Shown: in pieces, positions 1 to 8,000 of the stretch
Position numbering within the stretch: the stretch's first letter is position 1
Layout: each line of letters opens with the position of its first letter
NCBI GenBank assembly: GCA_030770535.1
Contig: JASVEC010000114.1
Span: forward strand, 37,501-49,969
Direction: 5' to 3'
DNA: 12,469 nt
From: Batkoa obscura
Taxonomy: Eukaryota > Entomophthoromycota > Entomophthoromycetes > Entomophthorales > Batkoaceae
Notes under the pieces: generated by a model
Database searches by the model: none
What the model was told of the DNA's origin: nothing
What the model saw: the letters and a program-made list of their open reading frames with translations, nothing else
Translations under genes and position numbers: made by a program

Positions 1-1
1 A

Positions 2-169
2 GAGCTGATTGATAGTAGAAAAGTAAGTAAGGGTAGTGGAAAAGTATTATCATTTTTAGGCGTTGATTTTAAATATCAAGTTGCTGCAAGTGTTGCTGTA
101 TTTGTAGCTAGTAAAGTTGCACAAGGAGTGGTTATAAAATCTGTTAAAAAATTACATCGCCACTTTTGA
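2..169 (+). CDS. 3' end of a partial gene, unknown protein (last 55 residues)
   Basis: An open frame runs in from the left edge and stops at TGA (167-169). It encodes 55 residues: a Gly/Ser/Lys-rich start, then a hydrophobic helix-like stretch rich in Ala and Val (residues about 27-45, VAASVAVFVASKVAQGVV), and a basic end (KSVKKLHRHF). The small-residue spacing recalls the third glycine/alanine block of the paired secreted proteins at 1850-2308 and 3196-3705 (GVAGLAVGKALGK), so it may be a distant relative, but that is inference. It lacks the acidic tail of those proteins. A GTAAGT at about 22-27 lies inside the open frame and could instead be an intron donor. The start is outside the window. 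No family was recognised. Confidence 0.5.
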   Translation, partial: ELIDSRKVSKGSGKVLSFLGVDFKYQVAASVAVFVASKVAQGVVIKSVKKLHRHF

Positions 170-718
170 AAGCTAAAAGTAAATTAATTAACTAAATTAA
201 ATCGATTTGTCAATTTCTTTTATTTTATCATTATTAATTTTTAAAATAAACTGGTTTACTATTAAGTGCTGTTAATTTCTTTTATATTTTATGTAACTTT
301 GTTGATTATTTGGTTCCCATCATCATACAGATTAGAATAGTAGATCTAGAGAGTTTATAGAAGATATAGGCTAATTTTATTATAAACTGTTGAAAGTATT
401 GCTCAAATAGATGTCGTGTTATTATTAAAATAAAGAGAGTACTCAAATTAAGAGATATAGTATCAAAAACCTCAAGATCCTTTAAATCTGTTTGAAACGT
501 TAACTTTAACTCATACTTTTTTATAACTTGATGTTAATTTATACAAAAAATAGAAATGATAGGAGCAGTAATTTAGGAAATCGTAAATGTATTTTTTGAG
601 GTCCTTCTTTAGTTTGAGAACTCAAAACAATAGAATACTTTTTTTTTGAAAATTTTAATTTTTACAAGCATTAGTTGTTGGAATGGTAACAAAAAATTTA
701 ATTAAAGATATGGGTATA

Positions 719-827
719 TTTTTTTTGGTTTCTTTGCTTTTTCTATTCTTTAAACACTATTTGAGTGGAAAATTATTAGCAAAATTCTCAAACACAATAT
801 ATCCCCATGTTTTTTGTTAAAAATTCA
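719..827. repeat. diverged repeat, copy 1 of 3
   Basis: About 105 nt similar by eye to 3839-3953 and 4189-4296. Shared landmarks in order are a T-rich start with a TTT-C-TT pattern, then TTTAAACACTATT (copy 1), TCTAAATGCTATT (copy 2) and TTTAAGCGCTATT (copy 3), then an A-rich part, then CATGT followed by a T-rich and A-rich end. Copies 1 and 2 are the closest, at roughly two-thirds identity by eye. The element is not recognised and the edges are approximate. Confidence 0.45.
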
Positions 828-1153
828 CAACTTAACTTCGTACTACTCAAAAAGTGGACAAAATATTAAGGAAAAAAGGTAGTTTCATATGCTAAATCAT
901 TACTATTCTAATACAACCGTTAAAGTACAAATGGGCAACGACTAGTGGTAGCTTTTATAACCAATAGTTTGTATTATTGTGCTTATTTACATCCAAATAT
1001 TGGAATTTTGTTTGAAATGAGAAGTAATTTACTATGATTAATACTTTACCAGCAATACTACCGATTAAAATCAAACTCTAAAAAGGTAGATCGTTTGATC
1101 AATGAGGCAGAATTGAAAGTAGTGAGAAGATCAATAATAAACAAAATAAAAAA

Positions 1154-1161
1154 TATATAAG
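1154..1161 (+). promoter_or_regulatory. possible TATA box of the secreted-protein gene at 1250
   Basis: TATATAAG lies about 90 nt before the ATG at 1250. A second candidate, TATAAACC (1231-1238), is only about 20 nt from the ATG and less likely to serve it. Confidence 0.3.
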
Positions 1162-1249
1162 ATTTTACATTTGATAAATTAAAGAAAAGATACATTTTCA
1201 AAAACAGATTCAACAAAAGTAAAAGTTATTTATAAACCAATATAAACAA

Positions 1250-1573
1250 ATGAAAGTGATAACTATAATTTTAATAATGGTTTGTTTGGTCCTATTTTAC
1301 AATTGTAACCGTGTTTCTAAACTGCAATTAATAAGAAGGAGTATCAATCAAAACCCAAAGCCTTTGATTAGAAAGTTAATTAGAAGGAATCATAAGTCCA
1401 TTAATTTCATCAAAAACAATTTAGTTGACTTGAATACAAATGGCGTGTTTAGCAGAAATAAAGACAATGAAGACAAAAAGGACAAAAAAGAAAAAAAACC
1501 ACTATTTGCTTGCTCATTCAACCTACCTTTCCTAAAAAAATCATCATCAAGTTTTGAGGATGACTTAATATAA
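1250..1573 (+). CDS. small basic predicted secreted protein (107 aa)
   Basis: A single open frame starts with a signal-peptide-like N-terminus (MKVITIILIMVCLVLFY; hydrophobic residues about 3-17). The body is strongly basic, with dibasic sites in two similar contexts: LIRRSIN at residues 28-34 and LIRRNHKSIN at 43-52. Residues 67-83 form a Lys/Asp/Glu run, followed by a short hydrophobic segment with a cysteine (FACSFNLPFL). The end is Ser-rich and acidic, SSSSFEDDLI, resembling the acidic tails of the other secreted proteins in this window. The Arg-Arg sites could be cut by a Kex2-type protease in the Golgi; this is inference. No family was recognised. The start is the first ATG after AAACAA. 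The protein is probably exported, possibly as processed peptides, but its role is unknown. Confidence 0.6.
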   Translation: MKVITIILIMVCLVLFYNCNRVSKLQLIRRSINQNPKPLIRKLIRRNHKSINFIKNNLVDLNTNGVFSRNKDNEDKKDKKEKKPLFACSFNLPFLKKSSSSFEDDLI

Positions 1574-1849
1574 ATAAAGTACAATAAATATAGTAATTCA
1601 TTTTGAATTTTAAAAAATAGAATAAATTGTACTTCATTGTTACTCTTTTAATTAAAATAAGATTTCTCTTATAACTCGAAGCTTTATAAATTATAAAAAC
1701 ATGTAACTGTAGTTTCTTTATTATAATGCTATCTATTAATTTATGATAATTTCAAGCTATATAAGAAAAATCGAATCTAAATCACATCAGTGGTAACTTG
1801 AATAAGTGGCTGATAAAAGGTTTATATTTTATTTATTACTGTTTTAAGT

Positions 1850-2308
1850 TTAGAGTTTATCATCCTCGTAGTCCACGGGCTTACTCATATCGACAGGCAC
1901 ACTTCCAGTTTGCGGTTCTTTTGGTTTAGGGACCACCTCACCATTTGTGATAGTTTTTACTGTTTTACCGAGTGCTTTACCAACAGCCAACCCTGCAACT
2001 CCTCCAGCAATTTCTCCTTTATTAATATCATCAGCATCTTTATTTCTAGTAGCATCTGTAACTCCTTTTCCAATTGCTCCAATCCCTGCCCCAAGTCCAC
2101 CGGCGACAGTATTAAGTGGATTATACATACCCTTTTCCTCTTTTTTGGTAACAGTGGAGCCAAAAGAAGTGCCTAGTGAGCTTATAGTTGAACCAAGGGT
2201 ACCACCAAGGAAGTTAAATGCGTTACCTTCTCCAGGATAAGCAGGAAGAGCAAGTAAACTATTATTAGATATCAATGCTAAGCAGATTAAACTATTTGTT
2301 AATTTCAT
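1850..2308 (-). CDS. secreted glycine-zipper protein, paralogue 1 (152 aa)
   Basis: The N-terminus is a signal peptide (MKLTNSLICLALISNNSLLA, cleavage likely near residue 20-23). Three Gly/Ala-rich blocks with GxxxG-type spacing follow: residues 35-50 (GGTLGSTISSLGTSFG), 69-84 (AGGLGAGIGAIGKGVT) and 101-117 (AGGVAGLAVGKALGKTV). A Lys-Lys-Glu-Glu-Lys stretch separates blocks 1 and 2. The tail is proline- and acid-rich and ends DYEDDKL. It is clearly paralogous to the protein at 3196-3705: same order of blocks, matching signal peptide (CLALISNN versus GLALVLNN), the shared phrase TNGEV/INGEV and the same end. Glycine zippers are known to pack helices in or on membranes, so a membrane-active or self-associating secreted protein is plausible, but this is inference. 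No named family was recognised. Confidence 0.82.
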   Translation of the reverse strand: MKLTNSLICLALISNNSLLALPAYPGEGNAFNFLGGTLGSTISSLGTSFGSTVTKKEEKGMYNPLNTVAGGLGAGIGAIGKGVTDATRNKDADDINKGEIAGGVAGLAVGKALGKTVKTITNGEVVPKPKEPQTGSVPVDMSKPVDYEDDKL

Positions 2309-2345
2309 TTTTGATTTATATAGTTTCTATAGTTAAATTGCTGAC

Positions 2346-2394
2346 TATTTATAATGCTATTAGCCATTATTTAATAGATCGATTATCATGATAA
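2346..2394 (-). promoter_or_regulatory. core promoter of paralogue 1: TATA box plus TCATGATA palindrome
   Basis: Read on the - strand, TATAAATA (2346-2353) lies 38 nt before the ATG at 2308. About 30 nt further upstream is the 12-nt perfect palindrome TTATCATGATAA (2383-2394). Both the TATA box with flanking bases (CTATTTATA on the + strand) and the core TCATGATA recur upstream of paralogue 2 at similar distances. That makes them likely functional or recently duplicated. Confidence 0.6.
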
Positions 2395-2609
2395 ACATAT
2401 TTTATTATTTATTTTAACCAATTTTAACATTAAACTGCATTAATGAAATCAAACTTATGCGACTGTATTGTAATATTGAAGTTTAAAAACTTAATTTTAG
2501 CCAGGCGGTAAACAATAATTTAAATTGGTATGTCTGTTTTATTGCAATGTATTGTTAATGCTTATCAATTGGCCTACTATCCTTAAAAATCAGTGTTTTT
2601 GATATCGAA

Positions 2610-2636
2610 AGCTTTTTTCATATAATGGAAAAAGCT
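2610..2636. repeat. 10-bp inverted repeat (hairpin)
   Basis: AGCTTTTTTC (2610-2619) and GGAAAAAGCT (2627-2636) pair over 10 positions with one G-T, around a 7-nt loop. It lies 42 nt beyond the stop of the - strand gene ending at 2678, so it could act in 3' end formation, or be chance in A/T-rich DNA. Confidence 0.4.
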
Positions 2637-2677
2637 GAATGAACTATAAAATGATTTATTTCAAAGTTGCCCTTTAT

Positions 2678-3087
2678 CTAATCAATATCAGAATATTCAC
2701 TTAAGTGCTGTGTTCGTTCAACGAAAAAAGAGTTATGACTGTTTACAGTATTAAAGATTGTCCTTAAATCAACCAAAAAACTATTATTAAATACTTCATT
2801 GACCTTATTGTATAAGTTTATGGAAAGTGGTGAATTCTTTTCGAAAAGTTCAGCCATTATACTCACTTTTTCACTCTCTTGTTATTTTATATTTAGATTC
2901 CTTACCAGCCTTTGATCTAGTATGAATATGTGGTAAAACTCGCATTTGAAAAAATGAAGGGAAATAAAACATCGTTATTTTTATTAACATATTACTGATT
3001 GATATAAATGCAAAAGCCATACTTGAGAAAGGTAGAGACAAAGGTAAGACAAGATAGTAGTAAAAAAGCAATTACTCGTTTGTTCAT
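2678..3087 (-). CDS. probable spliced gene for a small secreted protein (about 95 aa)
   Basis: An ATG at 3087-3085 opens 30 codons encoding a signal-peptide-like N-terminus (MNKRVIAFLLLSCLTFVSTF). A donor GTAATA at 2995 matches the donor type of an intron at 10384. Joining to an acceptor at 2874 (122-nt intron) restores an open frame ending at 2678, giving exons 3087-2996 and 2873-2678, 288 nt in all. The mature part is soluble-looking and ends in an acidic stretch, SEYSDID, in line with the acidic tails of its neighbours. The acceptor lacks a good pyrimidine tract. Another solution uses two introns (2995-2917 and 2905-2866) with an 11-nt middle exon and is also in frame. It lies 108 nt downstream of paralogue 2 on the same strand with no obvious TATA box. 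No family was recognised; the splice model is inferred. Confidence 0.38.
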
Positions 3088-3195
3088 TTACCTAACTCAA
3101 TTTCTTTGAGAAATCAGATAAAATAGGTGATAGTAATTATTAGATAAAAATCTTATTAACTTACCTTGAACCTTTAGTTTTTGATAAATTTAACT

Positions 3196-3705
3196 CTAAA
3201 GTTTATCATCATCATAATCTATCGCACCATCTTTCACAATGACATTTTCTTTAGGTTTGGGTGTAGATTGTTTAGTTACTTCTCCATTTATAATCGTTTT
3301 TAGTGCTTTTCCTGCTGCTGTTCCAAAAGCTACACCTGCAACACCGCCTACAACCTCAGCTTTAGTAGCTTTCTCATTACTAAATTTGGCTTTTGTTGCT
3401 GCTGTTACTGATTTTCCAACGGCACCGAAGGCAGATCCAAGACCACCAGCAATAATATTGACTGGATTATCTTTATCTGTTTCTTTCTCTTTTTTCGTAA
3501 TTGCAGAATCAAATGAAGTGCCTATAGAGCTCATAACGGAACCTGCCGCAATTCCAAGGAAACCAACTGGATTGACTTTGTCAAAGTCTTTTGATTTAAC
3601 TTGACCAAAACTAAATGATTTACCTTGTCCAAATTTAATTGGAAATGAATATAGAATGTTATTTAATACTAACGCTAACCCGATTACATTAGTGAACAGT
3701 TTCAT
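3196..3705 (-). CDS. secreted glycine-zipper protein, paralogue 2 (169 aa)
   Basis: This is a paralogue of the 1850-2308 product. An ATG at 3732 would add nine residues, but I choose the ATG at 3705. From there the signal peptide (MKLFTNVIGLALVLNN) aligns with paralogue 1, and the TATA box lies 40 nt upstream, as in paralogue 1. Domain order: signal peptide 1-20; an insert (FGQGKSFSFGQVKSKDFDKV) that paralogue 1 mostly lacks; Gly/Ala blocks at 48-65, 86-101 and 119-134; then INGEV, a Pro/Lys linker and the tail DYDDDKL. The Lys-Lys-Glu-Lys stretch after block 1 is kept. It is probably secreted and membrane-interacting, by inference from the glycine zippers. No known family was recognised. The two copies have diverged strongly in sequence while keeping layout and ends. 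Confidence 0.8.
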   Translation of the reverse strand: MKLFTNVIGLALVLNNILYSFPIKFGQGKSFSFGQVKSKDFDKVNPVGFLGIAAGSVMSSIGTSFDSAITKKEKETDKDNPVNIIAGGLGSAFGAVGKSVTAATKAKFSNEKATKAEVVGGVAGVAFGTAAGKALKTIINGEVTKQSTPKPKENVIVKDGAIDYDDDKL

Positions 3706-3744
3706 TTTCAATTTATACAAAGCTGTAAACAATTTGTTTTTAAC

Positions 3745-3787
3745 TATTTATAGTATAGAGTAGCATACATAAATGATTTTCATGATA
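3745..3787 (-). promoter_or_regulatory. core promoter of paralogue 2: TATA box plus TCATGATA element
   Basis: On the - strand, TATAAATA (3745-3752) lies 40 nt before the ATG at 3705, and TCATGATA (3780-3787, + strand) lies about 28 nt further upstream. The arrangement matches 2346-2394 upstream of paralogue 1. It also supports the 3705 start, since the 3732 ATG would sit only about 13 nt from the TATA box. Confidence 0.6.
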
Positions 3788-3838
3788 GCCCTTTTTGAGA
3801 AAAAATTTAAATCTGGTGTACAAATCTAATTTTTTTTA

Positions 3839-3953
3839 TATGGATATCTTTTCTGATTTCACTGTTTTTCCATTTTCTAAATGCTATTGAATCGAAAAAT
3901 TATTAATAAATTGTTAAACAAGCATACTCATGCTCATGTTTCGTAAATTTAGC
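3839..3953. repeat. diverged repeat, copy 2 of 3
   Basis: Similar to 719-827: both have a T-rich start, the TTTAAACACTATT/TCTAAATGCTATT landmark, an almost identical AAAATTATTA followed by A/T-rich sequence, and a CATGTTT near the end. It lies just upstream of paralogue 2's promoter. Confidence 0.45.
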
Positions 3954-4188
3954 AGTTCCCTTTTAACAATTTTAAAGTTCTCTCAAAGTCCAAATCTCAT
4001 AAAATGATATATTTTATCTGATTAGATTAAATGTATACCTTTAGTCAATAAAAAAATAAAATTTCTATTACTACATTTTTATTATATTGAAAGAATTAGA
4101 TTACAAAATGATTGATGGTGTATAAATGGGCACAAGGTTAAAGTAGAAAAACAATACTATATAGTTACATACTAGTGTAGTAATATCT

Positions 4189-4296
4189 CATTTGGCTTCA
4201 TTACTTTCTCTGTTTTTTAAGCGCTATTAAGTAAAAAAAAAGGTAGTAGATTAGATAAAAAAGATATTTACATGTGTGTTTCTAAAAAATCATTTT
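4189..4296. repeat. diverged repeat, copy 3 of 3
   Basis: The most divergent copy. It shares the TTTTTTAAGCGCTATTAAGT landmark region and an ACATGTG...CTAAAAAATCA end with copies 1 and 2, about 105 nt apart as in copy 1. Confidence 0.35.
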
Positions 4297-4764
4297 ATCA
4301 ACTAATGTTTTATAGTTTATTAGAATTTTGATATAAATTTTAAGTTAAAACACTGCCAAATAAAATATTACAATTTAAGCTTGAATCATCAGTCTATTAT
4401 GAAATTTCGAAGAGTACATATTACTTTTAAATTGCAAAATTTGAAAAATCTATTTATCTAGTGTTCAATAAAAATTGAAAATTTCAAAATAAACTAGAAT
4501 CTAAGCTTGTATAATTTTTATTTAATAGATTCACTAAAATGACAAATGAAATGCTATAAATGGATATTGATGTTAATTTTCAAGTTTGGAAACTAAAAAA
4601 CATATTTATTGAAAAATTAGCTTAAAATTAAGACAATAATAGCTAAATGCCAATAATTGAGCTTCTATGATCTTTAAGTATAATAAGAATATTCACTAGT
4701 AAAGTATAAATCATAAATGATAAGAACCGTCTATTTCTTTATTTATAAAAATCCAAAGACCAAC

Positions 4765-4780
4765 AAAAAGGATCCTTTTT
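4765..4780. repeat. 16-bp perfect palindrome
   Basis: AAAAAGGATCCTTTTT is fully self-complementary. It lies about 290 nt before the kinesin start and 30 nt before the G-rich motif at 4809. It could be a dimeric protein-binding site or chance. Confidence 0.5.
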
Positions 4781-4807
4781 AATGCTTTCATTATTGTAGT
4801 TAATTTC

Positions 4808-5021
4808 CAGGGGGGAGTAGTTACCCAAATTAATTGGTTAAATTAAATTAAAGCCACCAATTGAGAAGCTATGATTGGTTGAAAATTCAGTTCTTAATAA
4901 AGTTGTTCAATTTTCCACCCATTTAAGCTTAAAAAAGACAAATTGAACTGCTTTTTTTTAATTAATTTAAATTATTCAATCAACTAAATAACTTTCAATA
5001 AAAGTTATTTATTTTATATAA
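4808..5021 (+). promoter_or_regulatory. probable promoter of the kinesin-4 gene
   Basis: AGGGGGG (4809-4815) contains AGGGG, the fungal stress-response element bound by Msn2/4-type zinc fingers. CCAAT-box cores occur at 4833-4837 (inverted), 4857-4861 (direct) and 4874-4878 (inverted); such boxes are bound by the HAP/NF-Y complex. TATATAA (5015-5021) lies about 55 nt before the ATG, followed by a T-rich tract. Roles are inferred from known fungal motifs. Confidence 0.4.
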
Positions 5022-5073
5022 CTATTAGTCTTTTTTTATCATTATTAACATAAAGCGATAATTTTATTCTATC

Positions 5074-8000
5074 ATGTTATCACCAACATCAACCGATCGA
5101 CCATCCAGTAGGATTTCAATTAATTCAACAGCTTCACAAAGTACCTCAGTTAAAGTAGCAGTAAGGGTACGTCCATCCGCGAATAAAGCAAGAAAAGGTA
5201 CACCAATGAATCATGAAAATATAGCAATACAAGTGTCCATGCCATTAAAAACTATATTTTTACCAACATCCAAACAAAGCTATGTATTTGATTATGTATT
5301 TGATGATACTATTACTCAACCTACTATTTATGAAACAGCTATTGATCCCATGGTTGCTACTTTTATGTCTGGTTTTAATGTTACCGTACTTGCTTATGGT
5401 CAAACTTCATCAGGTAAAACTTATACTATTGGGACATCTGGGGTAGAGGATTCTGACTCAGAAGGTATTATTCCAAGAGCTGTGCGAAGCATCTTTGAAA
5501 AATGTAATCAATTGGTATCATCTGAAGAAGAAGTGGAACTGGAACTTAAAGTATCTTATTTAGAACTTTATAATGAAGATTTGTTTGATCTTTTAAATGG
5601 CGGTGTTGGAGCTGGTAAATCCAATGTAGCTATTAGAGAAGATAAAAAAGGTCGAATTATTTGGTCTGGTGCTAAAGAAGTAATAGTTGCCTCTTCACAA
5701 GATGTTTGGAAGTAAGTTTTTTTAAGTTGAAATTTCTTTTGTTATTAACTCCTATTTTAGCTTATTACAAGAAGGATCTACAAGGAGAAGTGTAGCTAGT
5801 ACTAAAATGAATCAAAATTCTTCACGTTCTCATGCTATTTTTTCAATTAATTTAATTCAAACTAAAACTAAAAATCAAATGAAGACCCAATTAAGGTCCA
5901 AGTTCCATTTTGTGGATCTTGCTGGTTCAGAAAGTGTAAGTTTAAATTATTATTTAAAAAATGGACTTTACTTAGTGTAAATTTTTTAGTTGAAAAAAAC
6001 CGATGCAAGTGGTGATCGAGCTAAGGAAGGTATCAACATTAATTCCGGTTTATCCGCTTTAGGGAATGTGATAAGTGCTCTAGCTGATCCAGAATTAACC
6101 CATATTCCATATCGTAATTCCAAACTAACCCGATTATTACAAGACTCAATTGGTGGTAATAGTTATACCGTAATGATAGCTTGTGTATCACCCAATTTAG
6201 CGGATATTTATGAAAGTCAAAGTACTTTGAGTTATGCTCATCGAGCGCGTAATATCAAAATTAAAGCAAAAAAGAATCAAGAGGATGTAACGGATGTTAA
6301 AGCATTAAGAAATATAATATTTAGTTTAGAACAGCAATTAAAAAATTCCAAAGATGTTAAAGATGAAGTAACACAAGAAGAAATTATGAGAAAAAATATG
6401 ATGATATTTTCATTAACAAAAGATAGTTTAAAATATCGTGCTACCGTAGATAAATTAAAAAAACAATATAGTGATTTAATTGAAAAAGTTAGTTCTCGTC
6501 GTTCCTTGACTTCTATTTCTAGAGAAGATTTATCAAAGTCATTTATCAGTGAAGATATTTCAGTAACTTCAGATGCAACCGCAGATACCAATCCTTATAT
6601 GAATTTTATGTCCATTCTTGAAGGTTATGAAGAAGAACAAAATAAATTAAAGGAAGAAATTGATAACTTGAATAAAAAATATTCAAATCAAAAGGAAGAA
6701 CTTATAGAAGCTCTTACCCAACTGGTTGACGTGGAAACAGAAAACGAAAAGGAAAAGAAAACTGCTCAAGAACAAAAAGATCAATTAAGTAACTTGGAAA
6801 ATAAATACCAATCTCTCTTTAAGGTTGTTACTAGTCTTAATGAACCAATAACTAATTTATTATCTTATGATAACTTGGAGTTTGATTCTACTAAGCTTAT
6901 TGAACTGTCTGAAGAAGAATTAGAGTTAAAATTAAAAAAAATTCAAGAACAAGCTTTATTAATCAATCTAGAAAAACAAGAGATGTCCAATAAACTACAA
7001 ACCTTAATTAATGAAAATACTGAATTACGTAAAGACATAGGAACTTATTCCAATTCCTTATCATTACAATTTAATAATCCAGAGTTATCAAAATTACAAG
7101 TTAATCACACAAAAGATGCAAACGGCGATTCAAGTCTTAATGGTTCACCAGCTACTAATCCAGATATTAATGTACCTACCGGTACTATTAGTAGCTTAAA
7201 TTCAGATATGGTATCTGAATTTAATTATTTAGAATTAAAAGAAAAGTATGAATTAATTCAGAGAGAAGCTGATACTTTTCGTCAACAATTGGTAGCATAT
7301 GGTCATTTTAATAGTGATGAGAGTAATCAACATACCATTCAAAAACTTGAAGAAGAAATTATTAGTTTGGAAAAGAATGGAATGGAAGCGAATGTAAAGG
7401 AGATTAATGGGACTGAAATAAAGGAGAAAAAAGTCGATGGAGATATAGATATGGAGGAGTATAAAGTAAATGAATTGGAGTTGATGAAAGAGATAGCCGA
7501 TTTACAACATTTGCTGGCGAATAAGAATGATATTTTGATAGACGCAGAGAGTAAAACTCAGCAAGTGGAACTTGGATTTAGTAAGTTTAAATTCGAAATG
7601 GAAAGGGAGATATTAATTTCTAAAGAAAAAATTCAAAGTTTAATGAGTCAAATCGATATATTAAAAGAGAAGTCTGATGAGGATGATAAATTGAAGTTGG
7701 AATTAAATCATCAAATTGAAACTTATAAACAAAAAATTAACGAATTGGAATATCAATTTAATAATGAGGATAAGTTAAAAAGTGATTTAAATCAAGAAAT
7801 TGAGACGTATAAATCCAAAATAAGCGAATTGACCAATCATATTCAAGAACTGGAAGTTAAAGGTACTACTGACGATAAGTTAAAATCCGATATGAATCAA
7901 GAAATTAATAGTTATAAACAAGAAATTGACAATCTAAGTAATCAAATTGAAGAATTGAAACTTAAATCAATAGAAATTGAAGAATCTTTTAATCAATCTA

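Larger units (their letters stand above)
170..1249. other. gene-poor AT-rich intergenic region
   Basis: No convincing gene is seen on either strand. It holds one copy of the three-copy diverged repeat (719-827) and, near its right end, a likely core promoter for the gene at 1250. A 45-codon frame at 683-820 overlaps the repeat copy and has a hydrophobic stretch, but the corresponding frame is not kept open in the other copies. Confidence 0.6.
2309..2677. other. intergenic region with a promoter and a hairpin
   Basis: The left part is the promoter of the - strand gene ending its 5' side at 2308. An inverted repeat lies at 2610-2636. Nothing else was recognised. Confidence 0.6.
3788..5073. other. 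gene-poor AT-rich intergenic region upstream of the kinesin gene
   Basis: No gene could be supported. It contains two copies of the diverged repeat (3839-3953 and 4189-4296), a 16-nt palindrome (4765-4780) and a probable promoter for the kinesin gene (about 4808-5021). A 26-codon frame on the - strand (4791-4711) with a hydrophobic start is too short to call. Confidence 0.6.

Noticed and set aside
683-820. 45-codon + strand frame with a hydrophobic stretch
   Set aside because: Overlaps a diverged repeat copy, and the other copies do not keep this frame; too short to call a gene.
1947-2240. + strand frames opposite the glycine-zipper gene at 1850-2308
   Set aside because: Antisense shadow: its Pro/Ala/Ser-rich translation mirrors the Gly/Ala codons of the real gene, and it has no independent promoter or domain.
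3239-3604. 121-codon + strand frame opposite paralogue 2
   Set aside because: Same kind of antisense shadow; the - strand reading has a signal peptide and a paralogue.
4464-4487. Small inverted repeats (TTCAAT…ATTGAA, TTGAAA…TTTCAA)
   Set aside because: Six-base arms of A/T-rich sequence are expected by chance here.
4711-4791. 26-codon - strand frame starting MKALKRILFVGLWIF
   Set aside because: It looks like a signal peptide start but ends after 26 codons and no splice continuation was found.
6277-6591. 104-codon - strand frame inside the kinesin exon
   Set aside because: Lies wholly inside a convincing kinesin coding exon; no features of its own.
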